A stretch of 64,000 nt of DNA, taken from Calothrix sp. NIES-2100 (GTDB lineage Bacteria; Cyanobacteriota; Cyanobacteriia; Cyanobacteriales; Nostocaceae). This document shows positions 17,292-25,532 of this stretch, in pieces. Below the pieces are notes generated by a model, which saw only the letters and a list, made by a program, of their open reading frames with translations, was not told the origin of the DNA and did not search any database. Made by a program: the position numbers and the translations under genes. The stretch covers positions 2,624,791 to 2,688,790 of the forward strand of contig NZ_AP018178.1 in NCBI RefSeq assembly GCF_002368195.1. The letters run 5' to 3'. Numbering within the stretch: position 1 is the stretch's first letter; each line of letters starts with the position of its first letter.

Positions 17292-18725
17292 TTATTTATT
17301 AGCGACAACCTGCTGTCCATCGCGCAGTTCTTTAACATTGCTAGTAATAATGCGATCGCCTGTTTCTAACCCGGAGACAATTTCTAGTTTGTTATTTTGC
17401 ACTTTCCCGGTTTTCACCCAGCGTAATTGAGCAGTATTATTAGCAGCAATTACATAAACTCCTTCTAATTGACCCCGCTTAAAAACAGCACTCTGGGGAA
17501 TCATCATCACTACACGACTTTCACGCGGTAGTTCTAAGCGTCCAAACATTCCTGGCATTAATTTATAGGAATTATCTAGAGCGACTTTTACAGTAAAACT
17601 ACGTGAATTTAAGTTAGCAGAAGGTACAATTTGCCGCACATGACCACTGATGGAACGGTTCACAGTATCTAGCTGTACTGTCACTTCATCCCCCAACCTC
17701 ACCAAGGAAATCAAGGATTCTGGGACTGCGACACTTAAACGTAGTCGATTAGTGCTTTCTAATGTAACTATCGGCTGTCCTGGCCCTGCGATCGCACCCA
17801 CTGCTGTATGTTTCTTGGTAATCACGCCTGCAAAGGGTGCGGTGACAGTGCCATAGTTTAAGTTAGCGAGGGTTTGCTGTTGTCCGGCCTTGGCTTGTTG
17901 GACTTGGGAACGTGCTTGTTCTACCCCGCCTTGGGCTTGTTGAACTTGGGAACTGGCTTGTTGTACCCCTGCTTTGGCGCGATCGATTCCCCGGTTGGCT
18001 TGATCGATACCTGCTTTGGCTTGTTTGATTCTGGCTTGAATTAATGCGACTTGTGTATTCGCCTGATCCAACTGTGACTGACTAACTGCACCATCTTTTT
18101 GCAGCATTGTCATGCGGCGTTGATTTAATTGGGCATCAGCTAATTGTGCTTGGGCTTCTTGTAGTTGGGCTTCGGCTTGTTGTTGTCCCGCCTCGGCTTG
18201 ATTTAACTGTGCTTCTGCCTGGGTTTTACTAGCCATTGCTTGCGTTTGCGCCGCCGCCGCCACTGTGACACCAGCTTGGGCTTGGGCGATGGCTGCTAAT
18301 GCCTGATTTCCTTGGGCTTGAATATCTTTAACATCGATAATAGCCAGCACTTGACCAGCTTTGACTGTATCACCTTCTGCCACTGGGAGACTTTTAATTT
18401 GTCCTTGAATACGGCTGGTAGTGGTGACAGTTTCCACAGATTCGATAGTACCAGTGAGACTGCTGCCACCAGGTATAGATTCTTGGGTAGCCGTTGTAGT
18501 TTCCACCTCTAGAGGTTGGAGATTAGCCGTTGTAGCTTCCGTTGATTCAGACGCATGACGAAATAACCAGAACCAAGCCACACCCCCAAATGCGATTGCA
18601 AAAACACTAATCAAGGCAATCATCCGCAGCCGCTTGGGTTTTTTGGGTTGTAGTTCTGGGGCTGGTTCTGCGGTAGAGTCTTTAATAGTTGGTTCCAAGT
18701 TGACGGACGATTGATCGTTAAACAT
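17292..18725 (-). CDS. RND efflux periplasmic adaptor (membrane fusion protein)
   Basis: 477 residues. The cytoplasmic Pro/Lys-rich N-terminus is followed by one membrane anchor near 34-54 (MIALISVFAIAFGGVAWFWL). A split lipoyl domain flanks a long alpha-hairpin: SLPVAEGDTVKAGQVLAIID is the first half (about 113-132) and LNYGTVTAPFAGVITKKH the second (about 290-307). Between them (about 140-285) is a very Ala/Gln/Lys-rich coiled coil with repeated QAQAG and QQA motifs. Beta-barrel and membrane-proximal domains complete the protein, which ends in GDRIITSNVKELRDGQQVV. It bridges the pump to an outer-membrane channel. 199 bp separate it from the pump start; that spacer contains CGCAGAGGCGC-type filler. 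Confidence 0.92.
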   Translation of the reverse strand: MFNDQSSVNLEPTIKDSTAEPAPELQPKKPKRLRMIALISVFAIAFGGVAWFWLFRHASESTEATTANLQPLEVETTTATQESIPGGSSLTGTIESVETVTTTSRIQGQIKSLPVAEGDTVKAGQVLAIIDVKDIQAQGNQALAAIAQAQAGVTVAAAAQTQAMASKTQAEAQLNQAEAGQQQAEAQLQEAQAQLADAQLNQRRMTMLQKDGAVSQSQLDQANTQVALIQARIKQAKAGIDQANRGIDRAKAGVQQASSQVQQAQGGVEQARSQVQQAKAGQQQTLANLNYGTVTAPFAGVITKKHTAVGAIAGPGQPIVTLESTNRLRLSVAVPESLISLVRLGDEVTVQLDTVNRSISGHVRQIVPSANLNSRSFTVKVALDNSYKLMPGMFGRLELPRESRVVMMIPQSAVFKRGQLEGVYVIAANNTAQLRWVKTGKVQNNKLEIVSGLETGDRIITSNVKELRDGQQVVANK

Positions 18726-18765
18726 AAGATTGATTCTGCTCTCCCATTAATTCAGCATCAAATAG

Positions 18766-19113
18766 CTAGGGATTGTTTCCTCGTTGCAGAGGATAGCCTA
18801 ACTGTTGCCATGTCATGATGCCGCCTTGTAAGTTGTAAACCTTACTGTAGCCTTGCTCTATTAACCAACGCGCTGTAGCTAAACTGCGGTGTCCTGACAG
18901 GCAAGTAACCACTATTAGTTGATCTTGAGGAATCTCCTTCAGGATACTGCTTTGACTGAGGTAACGTGCTCCGGGAATATGCCCAAGAACGTACTCCATC
19001 CAACTGCGCGCATCAATAATTACGAATTGTGCTTGTCGAGATTGCAGTTGTCTAGCGCTTAAGCCAAAAGGTTGGGTTTGATTTTGTTGATTATCGTTGA
19101 GAGTACGTTTCAT
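18766..19113 (-). CDS. Rhodanese-domain sulfurtransferase
   Basis: 115 residues from the ATG at 19113; I reject the longer frame because its extension is encoded by TTTTAGA heptamer filler. A single rhodanese domain is visible: VIIDARSWMEYVLGHIPGA (31-49), then the active-site loop TCLSGHRS with Cys71, the persulfide-carrying residue, and GYSKVYNLQGGIMTWQQLG at the end. It would transfer sulfane sulfur from thiosulfate or persulfides to a thiol acceptor in the cytoplasm. It lies between the RND adaptor and an SCP2 gene in a run that also holds an SQR-like gene, which fits sulfur detoxification. Confidence 0.9.
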   Translation of the reverse strand: MKRTLNDNQQNQTQPFGLSARQLQSRQAQFVIIDARSWMEYVLGHIPGARYLSQSSILKEIPQDQLIVVTCLSGHRSLATARWLIEQGYSKVYNLQGGIMTWQQLGYPLQRGNNP

Positions 19114-19198
19114 GGGAATTTTAGATTTTAGATTTTTGCTTGGGAGTGATTCTCTTGCGCCTTTTTCACGCACAGGCGCACAGAGAATGAGGATTGAT

Positions 19199-19594
19199 TT
19201 AAACTCGACCCATAACCGAGAAAGATTTGATAAATGGCCCTGCCATACGGGGGTCTTTAATCATGGCGAGATAATCTCCCACACGGAATTGCAGCTTGCG
19301 TGACATATAAGCCATGCTCAAACCCATCATGTTTAAGCCTTTAGCTACCCACTGTTGCCAATGATCCTTGTCGGCGCGGAGATCCCAGTTGAGTTTTTGC
19401 CCATTGTAGATATCTGCATAAACGGCTTTGCCATCCACAATGGTGAGTACACCTCTCGGTTCTGGCTCATTTTCAAAACCATAACCAATTACGGAATTGA
19501 AATGAATTTGTTTGAGCGCATCTGCTAACTCAGGTTCTTGATTCCACTTCTCTGCGTAAGCTTGCATCCATTCTTGAGAAAATAATTCTGTCAT
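19199..19594 (-). CDS. SCP2 sterol-binding-like protein
   Basis: 131 residues. The start at 19594 has GGAG about 10 bases upstream. The sequence has the SCP2 fold pattern: an amphipathic N-terminal helix (FSQEWMQAYAEKWNQ), beta strands with GVLTIVDGKAVYADI, and late helices with VGDYLAMIKDPRMAGPFIKS. SCP2-type proteins bind lipids or other hydrophobic ligands. Its exact role next to the sulfur genes is unknown. Confidence 0.75.
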   Translation of the reverse strand: MTELFSQEWMQAYAEKWNQEPELADALKQIHFNSVIGYGFENEPEPRGVLTIVDGKAVYADIYNGQKLNWDLRADKDHWQQWVAKGLNMMGLSMAYMSRKLQFRVGDYLAMIKDPRMAGPFIKSFSVMGRV

Positions 19595-19670
19595 GTTTTT
19601 AACTCCAAGGTTTTAGGGATTGGGGACTGGGTAATGGGGACAAATACCAAATGACAAATGACCAATCTGG

Positions 19671-19754
19671 CTACTTATTGACCCAAATCAGTAAAACTAA
19701 GCTGCCAAGTAGCAACAGCCAAGAAAAAATTCGTCGGATGCGGCAAGGTATCAC
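19671..19754 (-). CDS. Possible tiny single-span membrane protein
   Basis: A 27-codon frame lies between the ArsR and SCP2 genes. It starts with GTG at 19754, nine bases after the ArsR stop. GAGGTGAT, which overlaps that stop, is a good ribosome-binding site. The product would be a basic head (PCRIRRIF) plus one hydrophobic segment (SWLLLLGSLVLLIW) and VNK. Translational coupling and the TM pattern favour a real gene; the small size makes this tentative. Confidence 0.4.
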   Translation of the reverse strand: MIPCRIRRIFSWLLLLGSLVLLIWVNK

Positions 19755-19762
19755 AAATCACC

Positions 19763-20050
19763 TCATATATTGCGGAAAAGTTGTTTGCACATAGCTAAAA
19801 GTTCGGTATCGATCACGCGGTAGTAGCGCCAAGAACCTTCTCGACGACAGGTCAATACGCCTGCGTCTTTCATCAGTTGCAGGTGTCTAGAGACGTTTCC
19901 TTGTTTCAGACCAGTGCGATCGCATATTTCTTGTACAGTCTGCTCTTGATTACATAATGCCCCTAAAATTTGCAATCTTGTGGGTTCTGCAAGAACTTTA
20001 AAGCGGCGTGCTAGGAGTTCTAATTCATTGGGGTTGAGTGCAATTTCCAT
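19763..20050 (-). CDS. ArsR/SmtB-family transcriptional repressor
   Basis: 95 residues. A winged helix-turn-helix is clear: RFKVLAEPTRLQILGAL (about 16-32), recognition helix TGLKQGNVSRHLQLMKDAGVL (about 46-66), and wing REGSWRYYRV. Cysteines occur at 33, 43, 68 and 88. There is no classical ELCVCD metal motif at the recognition helix. Cys33 (helix 2) and Cys88 (C-terminal helix) could form a thiol switch like that of persulfide-sensing members (inference). It sits inside the minus-strand sulfur operon. AT-rich palindromes upstream of the SQR and dioxygenase genes are candidate operators. Confidence 0.88.
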   Translation of the reverse strand: MEIALNPNELELLARRFKVLAEPTRLQILGALCNQEQTVQEICDRTGLKQGNVSRHLQLMKDAGVLTCRREGSWRYYRVIDTELLAMCKQLFRNI

Positions 20051-20066
20051 ACATCTTTAATAAAGA

Positions 20067-20357
20067 TTATTCCCATAAATTGTGACGATGATTCAACCTC
20101 TGTAAAACTCTTCGAGAAATTACCAGATGAACCGTTGTGATACACAAAGCAATTACACCCATAAATAAATGAAGTTTGCCCCATTCAAATTGTAATAAGC
20201 TGAACAACCAATTAAGACTACCTACACTTTTTGTTGTCGGGGCAAACCACAATATAAAACCTGTCAATAATGTCAAACTCCAGCAAGTAATTAGTGCTAA
20301 AACATCTACTAAGTGAAAGTAAATTTCTAGCCTAATATTGCGTTCATCGCTGTTCAT
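20067..20357 (-). CDS. Small membrane protein, DUF4405 / cytochrome b561-like
   Basis: 96 residues from the ATG at 20357, four bases after the upstream stop; a longer frame would overlap that gene. Two membrane segments each hold a histidine or a nearby one: IYFHLVDVLALITCWSLTLLTGFILWF and GKLHLFMGVIALCITTVHLVI. This resembles DUF4405-type di-haem membrane anchors, so electron transfer to or from the quinone pool is a possible role (inference). It lies between the OB-like periplasmic gene and the ArsR gene. Confidence 0.6.
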   Translation of the reverse strand: MNSDERNIRLEIYFHLVDVLALITCWSLTLLTGFILWFAPTTKSVGSLNWLFSLLQFEWGKLHLFMGVIALCITTVHLVISRRVLQRLNHRHNLWE

Positions 20358-20361
20358 CAGC

Positions 20362-20814
20362 TTACCTCTGGTGTCTTCTCCATCCAGCCCAAACTGGTAT
20401 ACCATCGTCAGAACGTAAATTCAGAATTTGGTTGTCTTTTTTAATTTGGGCAGCAATGATTGTCGGCTGTCCAGCAAAGGTAATTCTTGAACCTTTAACT
20501 TCAATATTGTCTTGAAGCTTGATTTGGATGTTTTGTTGGTTGATGTACCATGCTGGCCCCAAATGCACTGGAATCGCTTCAGTTGCAGTTTTGACCTTTA
20601 AATGTAATCCACCAGACATCCCTCTAGGCGAAGAGACGTTATCTATGGCAATTACTTCCCCAGTTATGGTTTCTACAGTTTTCGAGTCATACATTCGTTG
20701 GTATGAAGTAGCTCTAGAAGTACATCCTCCTGTACCTGATTGAGCTAGTACAACTGGTACTGAAAGTAAACTCAAAATAGAAATCGTTGCAATTGTTGGG
20801 ACTATCTTTTTCAT
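20362..20814 (-). CDS. Exported small protein with OB-like fold
   Basis: 150 residues. AGGAG lies just upstream of the ATG. The signal peptide has a hydrophobic core (TIATISILSLLSVPVVLA) cleaved near residue 24. The mature part begins QSGTGGCTSR and then has TITGEVIAIDNVSS, LHLKVKTATEAIPVHLGPAWYI and DNIEVKGSRI, the strand pattern of OB-fold periplasmic proteins related to the NirD/YgiW-like or DNA-binding-protein-like group seen near redox operons. The one Cys in the mature part (in GGC) could be reactive. It is probably co-transcribed with the small membrane protein. Confidence 0.6.
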   Translation of the reverse strand: MKKIVPTIATISILSLLSVPVVLAQSGTGGCTSRATSYQRMYDSKTVETITGEVIAIDNVSSPRGMSGGLHLKVKTATEAIPVHLGPAWYINQQNIQIKLQDNIEVKGSRITFAGQPTIIAAQIKKDNQILNLRSDDGIPVWAGWRRHQR

Positions 20815-20971
20815 CTTTATTTCTCCTATTTCTGGTAAATTAATTTTTTCTATCCAGATTTTGCAGAGAAAAATTTGGGTTTAAAGTGAGAATTATTAGC
20901 GGTGCGTTGATACGCAACAACACACCATACAAACAACAAATGACAAATGACTAATGACTAATGACTAATGA

Positions 20972-22276
20972 CTATTTCATTTCCACAGGTTGAGGCTTTT
21001 CTAAAAATTCCAAATCTTCGACCGGTTGTACCAGGTTTAAACCCATGAGATTTAATCCCCAATGCTCGAACCAAGGAACTGCTAAACCCCAACGCATTTT
21101 AGCTAAGAAAAATTTCTCAAAAGCAGTCTTAGCCCAACTTACCCAAAGCCCTTCTTTCGCTATTGCTCGTCGCCTTTGTTTAGTAATTGGATCGGGTAAA
21201 ACTTGGTCTGCTAAAAATGCAATTCCTGTGTCTCCAAAATCTGCTAAACAAAGCGCTTCTAAAGTTGGAGCTACCAAAGGAGCAGAAATTACCTTTAGTT
21301 GCACAGCAATATTATGAGCTACAGCTACCCCCATTGCTTCAGTCATTTGACCTGTCTTAGGTACACCGATGGGAATGGGAGTTTGTTCTGGTGGTTTGAG
21401 TTGAGTAATCACCCCGACACTATATATTGAGGGAAACTGAGGATGTTGGTATGTTGGCAGTACGGGCATAAACCCTTTTTGGTCGGTTAAAGAAGGCGCT
21501 TCTCGTAAAAAACGCGGCCCCCGAAAAGGTGGAAGCAGCATACTGTAGGCAAAGGGTAGAGAACGACCATCTGCTAAGTAAATTGTCTCTGGCCCAACAT
21601 AGCTAATAGCTGTATTCTCCAGTACTGTAATTTCTTTTTGTTTGAGTAATTTTGTCACCAACTCCGCAGAATTTGCCATCCCACCAATTCCCAAATGTCC
21701 AATATAGGGTTCTGGTGTAATGAAAGTAATGGGGGCCTGATTGCGTAACCCATATCGCCGTAATAGCCAATCTGTAAGTAATGCAAATTCGTAAGCTGGT
21801 CCAAAACAACTCGCTCCAGGTAAGGCTCCTACTACTATCGGCCCTGGTTTTTTGAGAAACTGTTTCCAGCATTGGGCAGCTTTAAGTGCATGAGGTGGAT
21901 TACACACAGACTGCACATATCCCTGATCCATTCCGGGGATTGCGTCTAATGCTAATTCTGCACCTGTAGCAATCACCGCGTAGTCATAAGGAATTACAGT
22001 TTCATTTACAACGATTTGCTGCAACTCTGGCTGAATTTGGCTAACTCCTCCTAATATCCAATCTATTCCTCGATTTACTAACAGATTTTCTACATCTAAT
22101 TGAATACTCTTAAGTTCTTTAAGATTCAACCCTACCCAAGGCAGAGAAGGAATAAAAGTGAACTTAGGGGTATTAGAAATCAGTGTAATTTGATGTTCTT
22201 TTGGCAAGAGTCGTCGCAGTTCGTAGGTAACGGGTAATCCCCCAATTCCAGCACCAATCACCACAATTCGAGCCAT
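20972..22276 (-). CDS. Sulfide:quinone oxidoreductase-like flavoprotein
   Basis: 434 residues of the FAD-dependent pyridine-nucleotide-disulfide superfamily. It has the N-terminal FAD dinucleotide motif VIGAGIGGLPVTYEL (5-19), VIATGAEL (101-108), and a late FAD/quinone-site region VGVITQL...GVPKTGQMTEAMG. Cysteines 125 (SVCNPP), 157 (GASCFGP) and 343 are positioned like the three redox cysteines of SQR. The protein would oxidise sulfide to zero-valent sulfur at the membrane and pass electrons to plastoquinone. An NDH-2-like or unassigned function is the alternative. It is the first gene of the minus-strand run, with a palindromic operator candidate 144 bp upstream of its start. Confidence 0.8.
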   Translation of the reverse strand: MARIVVIGAGIGGLPVTYELRRLLPKEHQITLISNTPKFTFIPSLPWVGLNLKELKSIQLDVENLLVNRGIDWILGGVSQIQPELQQIVVNETVIPYDYAVIATGAELALDAIPGMDQGYVQSVCNPPHALKAAQCWKQFLKKPGPIVVGALPGASCFGPAYEFALLTDWLLRRYGLRNQAPITFITPEPYIGHLGIGGMANSAELVTKLLKQKEITVLENTAISYVGPETIYLADGRSLPFAYSMLLPPFRGPRFLREAPSLTDQKGFMPVLPTYQHPQFPSIYSVGVITQLKPPEQTPIPIGVPKTGQMTEAMGVAVAHNIAVQLKVISAPLVAPTLEALCLADFGDTGIAFLADQVLPDPITKQRRRAIAKEGLWVSWAKTAFEKFFLAKMRWGLAVPWFEHWGLNLMGLNLVQPVEDLEFLEKPQPVEMK

Positions 22277-22419
22277 AAAATTCCCCCCGGTAACTATTTA
22301 ATACAGCCAGAGTCAACCAGCTCCTCATACTAGTTACGAGGTTCACCTACTGATACCGCTTTGTAGCAGTATGCGACTGACATCCCACAGCAGTTTTACC
22401 TCATAACTCTCATTTCATG

Positions 22420-22438
22420 ATATAACTATATAGTAATA
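22420..22438. promoter_or_regulatory. AT-rich palindrome, candidate ArsR-type operator (SQR side)
   Basis: ATATAACTATATAGTAATA with core ACTATATAGT. A near-identical site occurs upstream of the persulfide dioxygenase gene (23048-23066) and a related one upstream of the second ArsR gene (34923-34948). Placement near promoters of sulfur genes plus local ArsR genes suggests an operator. Confidence 0.5.
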
Positions 22439-22603
22439 CAAGACTTTGGTAAACTAAACCGATAAAAATCTTTACGGGGGATGAGGGAGAAATAACTAAT
22501 GACTGTTGACCGCGCCAATTTTAGATTTTAGATTTTAGATTATTTCGGTTCATGCACAGCCGTGGGTGGAACAAATCCAAAATCGTCAATTTAAAATCCC
22601 CAA

Positions 22604-22665
22604 GTAGGGGCGGGTTCACAAATATCCTCATTCATTCACAAACATCCAACTAAACCCGCCCCTAC
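22604..22665. repeat. 62-bp hairpin repeat (GTAGGGGCGGGTT family)
   Basis: Perfect 13-bp inverted ends: GTAGGGGCGGGTT (22604-22616) and AACCCGCCCCTAC (22653-22665). Same family as 13638 and 40922, but with a different interior. Confidence 0.8.
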
Positions 22666-22756
22666 CTTTATGGGTGCAGTCAATCCAAAATCGTAAATCC
22701 AAAATCCAAAATTGATTGACTGTTGAGCCTTTGACTCTTCCAGAAGGTGCATTTTT

Positions 22757-22987
22757 ATGTATACATCCTTGCTCCTGGCATTTAGCGTTGCACTTATCGC
22801 CATCTTTCTCAGATTCTACTTTCGCGAAGAAGAGATAGTAGTTGTTTTGACAAGTACTATTGCCGTAGTCAGTCTGTTTATCAGTTTTGTTTTCAGTCCT
22901 TTGGTCTTAAAAATTGTGATTTTAGTTACCTCTATGTGGGGATTGCGGTATTACTGCCGTCGCCGTTCATGTCAGGACGTAGAGTAG
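22757..22987 (+). CDS. Hypothetical small membrane protein
   Basis: 76 residues. AGAAGGTG precedes the ATG by about 8 bases. There are two or three hydrophobic runs (about 3-17, 28-46, 49-64), with the charged stretch RFYFREEE between the first two and a basic, Cys-containing tail (YYCRRRSC). The family is not recognised. It lies 126 bp upstream of the persulfide dioxygenase gene, before that gene's operator candidate, so it is probably a separate unit. Confidence 0.5.
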   Translation: MYTSLLLAFSVALIAIFLRFYFREEEIVVVLTSTIAVVSLFISFVFSPLVLKIVILVTSMWGLRYYCRRRSCQDVE

Positions 22988-23047
22988 AAAGACCCACCAG
23001 CAAAGAATTTCAATTATCTTTTCGCAAAAAATATCGCCAAATACAAT

Positions 23048-23066
23048 ATATAACTATATAGTAGTA
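23048..23066. promoter_or_regulatory. AT-rich palindrome, candidate ArsR-type operator (dioxygenase side)
   Basis: ATATAACTATATAGTAGTA, 17 of 19 positions identical to 22420-22438. It lies 47-65 bases before the ATG at 23113, where it would overlap a promoter. Confidence 0.55.
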
Positions 23067-23112
23067 TTAGCGAATAAGATATTGGCAAGAGAGATTATCG
23101 GAGTCAGCCATC

Positions 23113-23805
23113 ATGTTATTTAGACAACTATTTGACCCAGAAACAAGTACATATACGTATTTAATTGCCGATCGCGCGACAAAATTTGCTGTCCTAGTTG
23201 ATCCAGTATTAGAGCAGGTGGAACGAGATCGCAAATTGCTCAATGAACTGGGACTAACTCTAAAATACTGTCTAGAAACCCATATCCACGCCGACCATAT
23301 TACAGGCACAGCCAAACTACGGGAGTTAACAGGTTGTCTGGGGATTGTGCCGGAAAATGCCCAAGTTGCCTGTGCAGACCGCTTGATTAAAGATAGAGAA
23401 ATATTAGAGTTAGGGAGTGTGAAAATAGAAGCGATCGCAACTCCTGGTCATACCGACAGCCATAATGCCTATCTAGTTAATGGCACTCACTTATTAACTG
23501 GAGATGCGCTGCTGATTCGTGGCTGTGGAAGAACTGACTTCCAAGGTGGGAATGCACAAGCCATGTATGACTCAATAACGCAAAAATTGTTCACACTACC
23601 AGATGAAACCTTAGTTTATCCCGGTCATGATTATCGCGGACACACAGTTTCTACCATTAGTGAAGAGAAGCAATGGAACCCTCGGTTAGCCGGACGTAAC
23701 CGCAGTGAATTTGTGCAATTGATGGCAAATCTCAACCTACCCCAACCCAACAAAATTATGGAAGCCGTCCCAGCCAACCAGCGCTGCGGTAGCGTTGCAG
23801 CTTAA
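23113..23805 (+). CDS. ETHE1-like persulfide dioxygenase (MBL fold)
   Basis: 230 residues. The metallo-beta-lactamase metal site THIHADH (57-63) is followed by TPGHTDSHN (the later His ligand) and LTGDALLIRGCGRTDFQGG, a signature of ETHE1/glyoxalase-II-like persulfide dioxygenases, then YPGHDYRG with the last His. These iron enzymes oxidise glutathione persulfide to sulfite and GSH. The end of the protein lacks an extra rhodanese domain, but a separate rhodanese gene follows 122 bp downstream, then a sulfite-exporter-type gene. The order dioxygenase - rhodanese - TauE fits a route from persulfide to sulfite to export. Confidence 0.9.
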   Translation: MLFRQLFDPETSTYTYLIADRATKFAVLVDPVLEQVERDRKLLNELGLTLKYCLETHIHADHITGTAKLRELTGCLGIVPENAQVACADRLIKDREILELGSVKIEAIATPGHTDSHNAYLVNGTHLLTGDALLIRGCGRTDFQGGNAQAMYDSITQKLFTLPDETLVYPGHDYRGHTVSTISEEKQWNPRLAGRNRSEFVQLMANLNLPQPNKIMEAVPANQRCGSVAA

Positions 23806-23927
23806 TTCAAATATAGAGAACTCAGTATAAAGGCGTAAAAAACCGAAGTATATAACGAACATAAATATACTTCAAAACCTCTTCACTTCTGCCCTCTGCC
23901 TTTTCATAACTACAAGGATAAAATTCG

Positions 23928-24467
23928 ATGACTACTTCTGGTGTAAATAGATTGCAAACAGTGAGCGCCCAAACTCTCAAACAGCTGCTTGAACAAAAAG
24001 CTGTGACACTAATCGATGTTCGTGAACCAGCTGAGTATGCAGGCGAACATATCCCAGGCGCAACCCTAGTTTCCCTATCTAACTTTGACCTTCGCAAGAT
24101 TCCTCAAGATGGTAGCATCGTTCTCTACTGTCGCTCAGGAAATCGCTCGACAATGGCAGCCCAAAAGCTGTTTACTGCTGAGTTTGCAACAGTAACTCAT
24201 TTAGTCGGTGGTATTGGTGCATGGAAAGAAGCAGGTTTACCTACTACAATCAACCGCAAAGCCCCAATTAGCCTACTGCGACAAGTTCAGATGATTACAG
24301 GTTCCTCAGTAGTAATCGGTACATTACTAGGAGTATTTATTTCTCCCTGGTTCCTCCTTCTCAGTGGCGTAATGGGAGCAGGGTTAATCTATTCAGGCAT
24401 CACAGACACTTGTATATTGGGGATGATGCTGGCGAAACTACCGTATAACCAGCGGAGTAGCGTATGA
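23928..24467 (+). CDS. Rhodanese domain fused to DUF2892 membrane tail
   Basis: 179 residues. The N-terminal rhodanese (about 10-112) has VTLIDVREPAEYAGEHIPGA, active Cys68 in YCRSGNRS and HLVGGIGAWKEAGLP. The C-terminal part (about 120-172) is a DUF2892-like two-span segment: ITGSSVVIGTLLGVFISPWFLLL, then GAGLIYSGITDTCILGMMLAKLPYN with a conserved Cys. The architecture resembles E. coli YgaP, an inner-membrane sulfurtransferase. It overlaps the TauE gene by four bases (ATGA), so the two are translationally coupled. Confidence 0.92.
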   Translation: MTTSGVNRLQTVSAQTLKQLLEQKAVTLIDVREPAEYAGEHIPGATLVSLSNFDLRKIPQDGSIVLYCRSGNRSTMAAQKLFTAEFATVTHLVGGIGAWKEAGLPTTINRKAPISLLRQVQMITGSSVVIGTLLGVFISPWFLLLSGVMGAGLIYSGITDTCILGMMLAKLPYNQRSSV

Positions 24468-25321
24468 CACTGTGGATTATTGGGCATCTACTAGCTGCTG
24501 GTATTGGGCTAAGCTTGGGCTTAATTGGCGGTGGTGGTTCAGTGCTGGCGCTGCCAATCTTAGTTTACGTCATGGGTGTACCGCCAAAATCTGCGATCGC
24601 TATGACTTTGGTAATTGTCGGTACAGTTAGTTTATTGGGACTGATTCCCCACTGGCGAGCCAAAAATATTAGCTTAAAAACTGCAATTATCTTCGGTTCC
24701 GCTACAATGTTGGGTGCATTTATCGGAGCCAAAATTGCCACACTCCCAATAGTTACCGAAAGCTTCCAAATGATGCTGTTTGCAGTCATGATGTTGCTAG
24801 CAGCAGTGTTTATGATTCGCCGTAGTTCTAAGCCTACCGCCGCAGATCCACAACTAGCATTTTATCCTCGACCAGTTTGTAAATATTGCTGGTTATGGTT
24901 AATGACTGAAGGCTTAGGAGTTGGAGTACTAACTGGGTTGGTGGGTGTAGGTGGTGGATTTGCCATCGTCCCAGCCTTGGTACTCTTAGGAAATGTACCC
25001 ATGAAAAAAGCGATCGGTACATCACTGCTGATTATCGCATTTAATTCAGTTGCAGGTTTTTTGGGCTACCTGGGACAGGTTTCTCTCAATTGGAGTCTGA
25101 TATTATCCTTTATTTTGGCTGCAAGTTTAGGAACAATTCCCGGTGCATACTTAGCTCAGTTTGTACCAGCCCAAAAACTTCAGAAAACCTTTGGTTATTT
25201 TCTTTTAGCAGTTGCAGCCTTGGTATTAGTGCAAAATCGCCAACATCCGCAATCATCTCAAATACCAAAACACAGTTTAGATCTAAGGATAGCCAAAAAC
25301 TACCCAGGCGATCGCACTTGA
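24464..25321 (+). CDS. TauE/SafE-family sulfite/anion exporter
   Basis: 285 residues with about eight hydrophobic spans in two pseudo-repeats. Each begins with a Gly-rich motif: GLIGGGGSVLALPIL (about 20-34) and GLVGVGGGFAIVPALVLLG (about 157-175), the hallmark of TauE/SafE permeases. A short linker with KYCWLW lies between halves. It would export sulfite or sulfonate-type anions. Coupling to the rhodanese-DUF2892 gene and proximity to the dioxygenase gene support sulfite. Confidence 0.92.
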   Translation: MTLWIIGHLLAAGIGLSLGLIGGGGSVLALPILVYVMGVPPKSAIAMTLVIVGTVSLLGLIPHWRAKNISLKTAIIFGSATMLGAFIGAKIATLPIVTESFQMMLFAVMMLLAAVFMIRRSSKPTAADPQLAFYPRPVCKYCWLWLMTEGLGVGVLTGLVGVGGGFAIVPALVLLGNVPMKKAIGTSLLIIAFNSVAGFLGYLGQVSLNWSLILSFILAASLGTIPGAYLAQFVPAQKLQKTFGYFLLAVAALVLVQNRQHPQSSQIPKHSLDLRIAKNYPGDRT

Positions 25322-25532
25322 TTGTGAATAGATCCGCCACTGCTTTGAGAAGTCAGGCATCTAAAAGCAGCGAATTTTCACAAATCATCTAGGATTGCTG
25401 TATCATCTTTGAGCGATCGCCTCAACATAGCATATTTCCCTAAAAATTTCCGTAAAATATCTCTTTTACAAGTTATTTATTATACGTATATAATAAACAT
25501 ATACTTTTTTAATAGTAAGTGAAAAAAGTTAT

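Larger units (their letters stand above)
22277..22756. other. Divergent intergenic region
   Basis: Contains the palindromic operator candidate at 22420-22438, short AAATCCAAAAT-type repeats (22570-22600 and 22681-22712) and a 62-bp hairpin repeat at 22604-22665. No gene is seen. Confidence 0.6.

Noticed and set aside
17093..17338. N-terminal extension of the RND pump
   Set aside because: Encoded by CGCAGAGGCGC-type intergenic filler; the conserved protein starts at 17092.
17980..18010. GATCGATTCCCC tract resembling a tRNA T-arm
   Set aside because: Lies within the adaptor gene; no acceptor stem or cloverleaf can be drawn. No tRNA was found in the window.
19114..19173. N-terminal extension of the rhodanese gene
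   Set aside because: Encoded by TTTTAGA heptamers and repeat filler; the ATG at 19113 fits the domain better.
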